6,900 bases of DNA, taken from Pseudomonadota bacterium. GTDB taxonomy: Bacteria; Pseudomonadota; Gammaproteobacteria; Xanthomonadales; Xanthomonadaceae. The stretch spans positions 1-6,900 of the forward strand of contig JAFAEU010000380.1 of NCBI GenBank assembly GCA_023423855.1, read 5' to 3'. The stretch's first letter is position 1. The number at the start of each line of letters is the position of its first letter. A program made the position numbers and the translations under genes. Shown one piece after another: positions 6,299 to 6,900 of the stretch. The notes below the pieces were generated by a model. The model was not told where the DNA came from. It searched no databases and saw only the letters and a list, made by a program, of their open reading frames with translations.

Positions 6299-6900
6299 TC
6301 AACGTTTGACGAGATACCCCAGTCGCCAGGCGGCATCGTCGATTTCGTTGGCGATCAGCGGGTCGCCCAACATCCGCAGGCTTGCCGGCGTGGCGGGAAA
6401 CGGCCGTTTCGCCTGGGCGCGTTCGTTGAGCGCGAAGGCTTGCGCGTTGCCGTTCATCGAGCTGCAGTACGCGATGCCATCCAGTTCCGGCCACGCTTCG
6501 TACATCGCCATGGCCCATTGCCGGGTACGGCTGCGGTTGCCGGAATGGATGGCGGTGGAGGCGCCCATGCGGGTTGCGAACGCGCCCGTCAGATCCAGCA
6601 GACTCAGTGCGGCAGCGTTCTGCCACACCGCCAGGTACGGCAGCCGCAACGCCACGTCGACCACGCGGGTGCGCTGGAACACTTCGGCGATGCAGGTTCG
6701 GTAGTCGGCGGCGGCGTAGAGAATTCCGCGTTCCTGCAGCGTCGGCTTCCCCTGATCGTCCGGCAGGTGATGATCGAAGCGCCCGCTGCCCGGGCCCCAA
6801 TGCCGCAGCTGGTTCCATGCCGAAGGATGATCGCCGCCAGCGAATCCTGTCCGGGCCAGCCACAGGCCTGGTTGCAGCGTTCGCACGGGAGGGGACAGCC
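6299..6900 (-). CDS. RES-domain protein, probable NAD+-degrading toxin (5' end uncertain or beyond the window)
   Basis: From a GTG at 6886 the product is 195 residues. The frame stays open to the edge (LSPP before VRTLQPG), and no Shine-Dalgarno precedes the GTG, so the true start is probably upstream. The RES fold is seen in the blocks SGRFDHH (34-40), GILYAAADYRTCIAEVF (54-70), LSLLDLTG (94-101), RTRQWAMA (120-127) and LDGIAYCSSMNG (135-146). Candidates for the conserved catalytic or NAD-binding residues are R36, Y58, E68 and S142/S143 (numbered from the GTG). Characterised RES proteins (Xre-RES systems, MbcT) degrade NAD+ by phosphorolysis or hydrolysis and arrest growth. Their antitoxin is usually encoded immediately upstream, which here would be past 6900. 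A stand-alone RES protein of other function is possible. The stop at 6299 faces the hutU stop. Confidence 0.85.
   Translation of the reverse strand, partial: LSPPVRTLQPGLWLARTGFAGGDHPSAWNQLRHWGPGSGRFDHHLPDDQGKPTLQERGILYAAADYRTCIAEVFQRTRVVDVALRLPYLAVWQNAAALSLLDLTGAFATRMGASTAIHSGNRSRTRQWAMAMYEAWPELDGIAYCSSMNGNAQAFALNERAQAKRPFPATPASLRMLGDPLIANEIDDAAWRLGYLVKR

Overview
The window is high-GC DNA with gene content typical of the Lysobacteraceae/Xanthomonadaceae (Lysobacter- or Luteimonas-like). This assignment is an inference. It rests on a nucleotide pyrophosphatase that closely resembles, from memory, the structurally studied Xanthomonas enzyme, on the strong GC bias at third codon positions, and on the overall set of proteins. 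It looks like ordinary chromosome with small lineage-specific additions. I see no transposase, phage gene, tRNA, rRNA or CRISPR array.

Layout. Positions 1-3825 hold three minus-strand genes in tandem. They are an Ada/AlkA-type alkylation-repair protein that runs off the left edge (1328 to <1), an ectonucleotide pyrophosphatase/phosphodiesterase lipoprotein (2860-1577) and a ThuA-domain lipoprotein (3825-3052). Each is a separate unit. Each ATG is preceded, after exactly 6 nt, by a -10-like hexamer (TAGACT, TATCAT, TATCAT), which suggests leaderless transcripts. The two gaps between these genes each contain one copy of a palindromic intergenic repeat (1432-1540 and 2918-3027). The two copies share ends and architecture, and their stem differences are compensatory.

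From 3826 to 4085 lies a divergent promoter region. It drives a small secreted protein on the plus strand (4086-4400) that looks like an isolated N-terminal piece of a TonB-dependent-receptor plug, with a cysteine pair and no barrel. A strong intrinsic terminator (4427-4451) closes it. Next comes a complete urocanate hydratase gene, hutU (4547-6220), with its own promoter and Shine-Dalgarno. No other hut gene is visible. A RES-domain protein (6900-6299, minus, probably 5'-partial) converges on hutU. RES proteins are commonly NAD+-degrading toxins paired with an Xre-type antitoxin, and any such partner would lie beyond the right edge.

The genes do not form one pathway. They cover alkylation damage repair, periplasmic or surface phosphodiester hydrolysis, a ThuA-like lipoprotein of unknown substrate, histidine catabolism (urocanate to imidazolonepropionate) and a probable NAD+-consuming toxin. 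The items most worth following are the plug-like mini-protein, the covarying repeat pair and the repeated leaderless-start arrangement.
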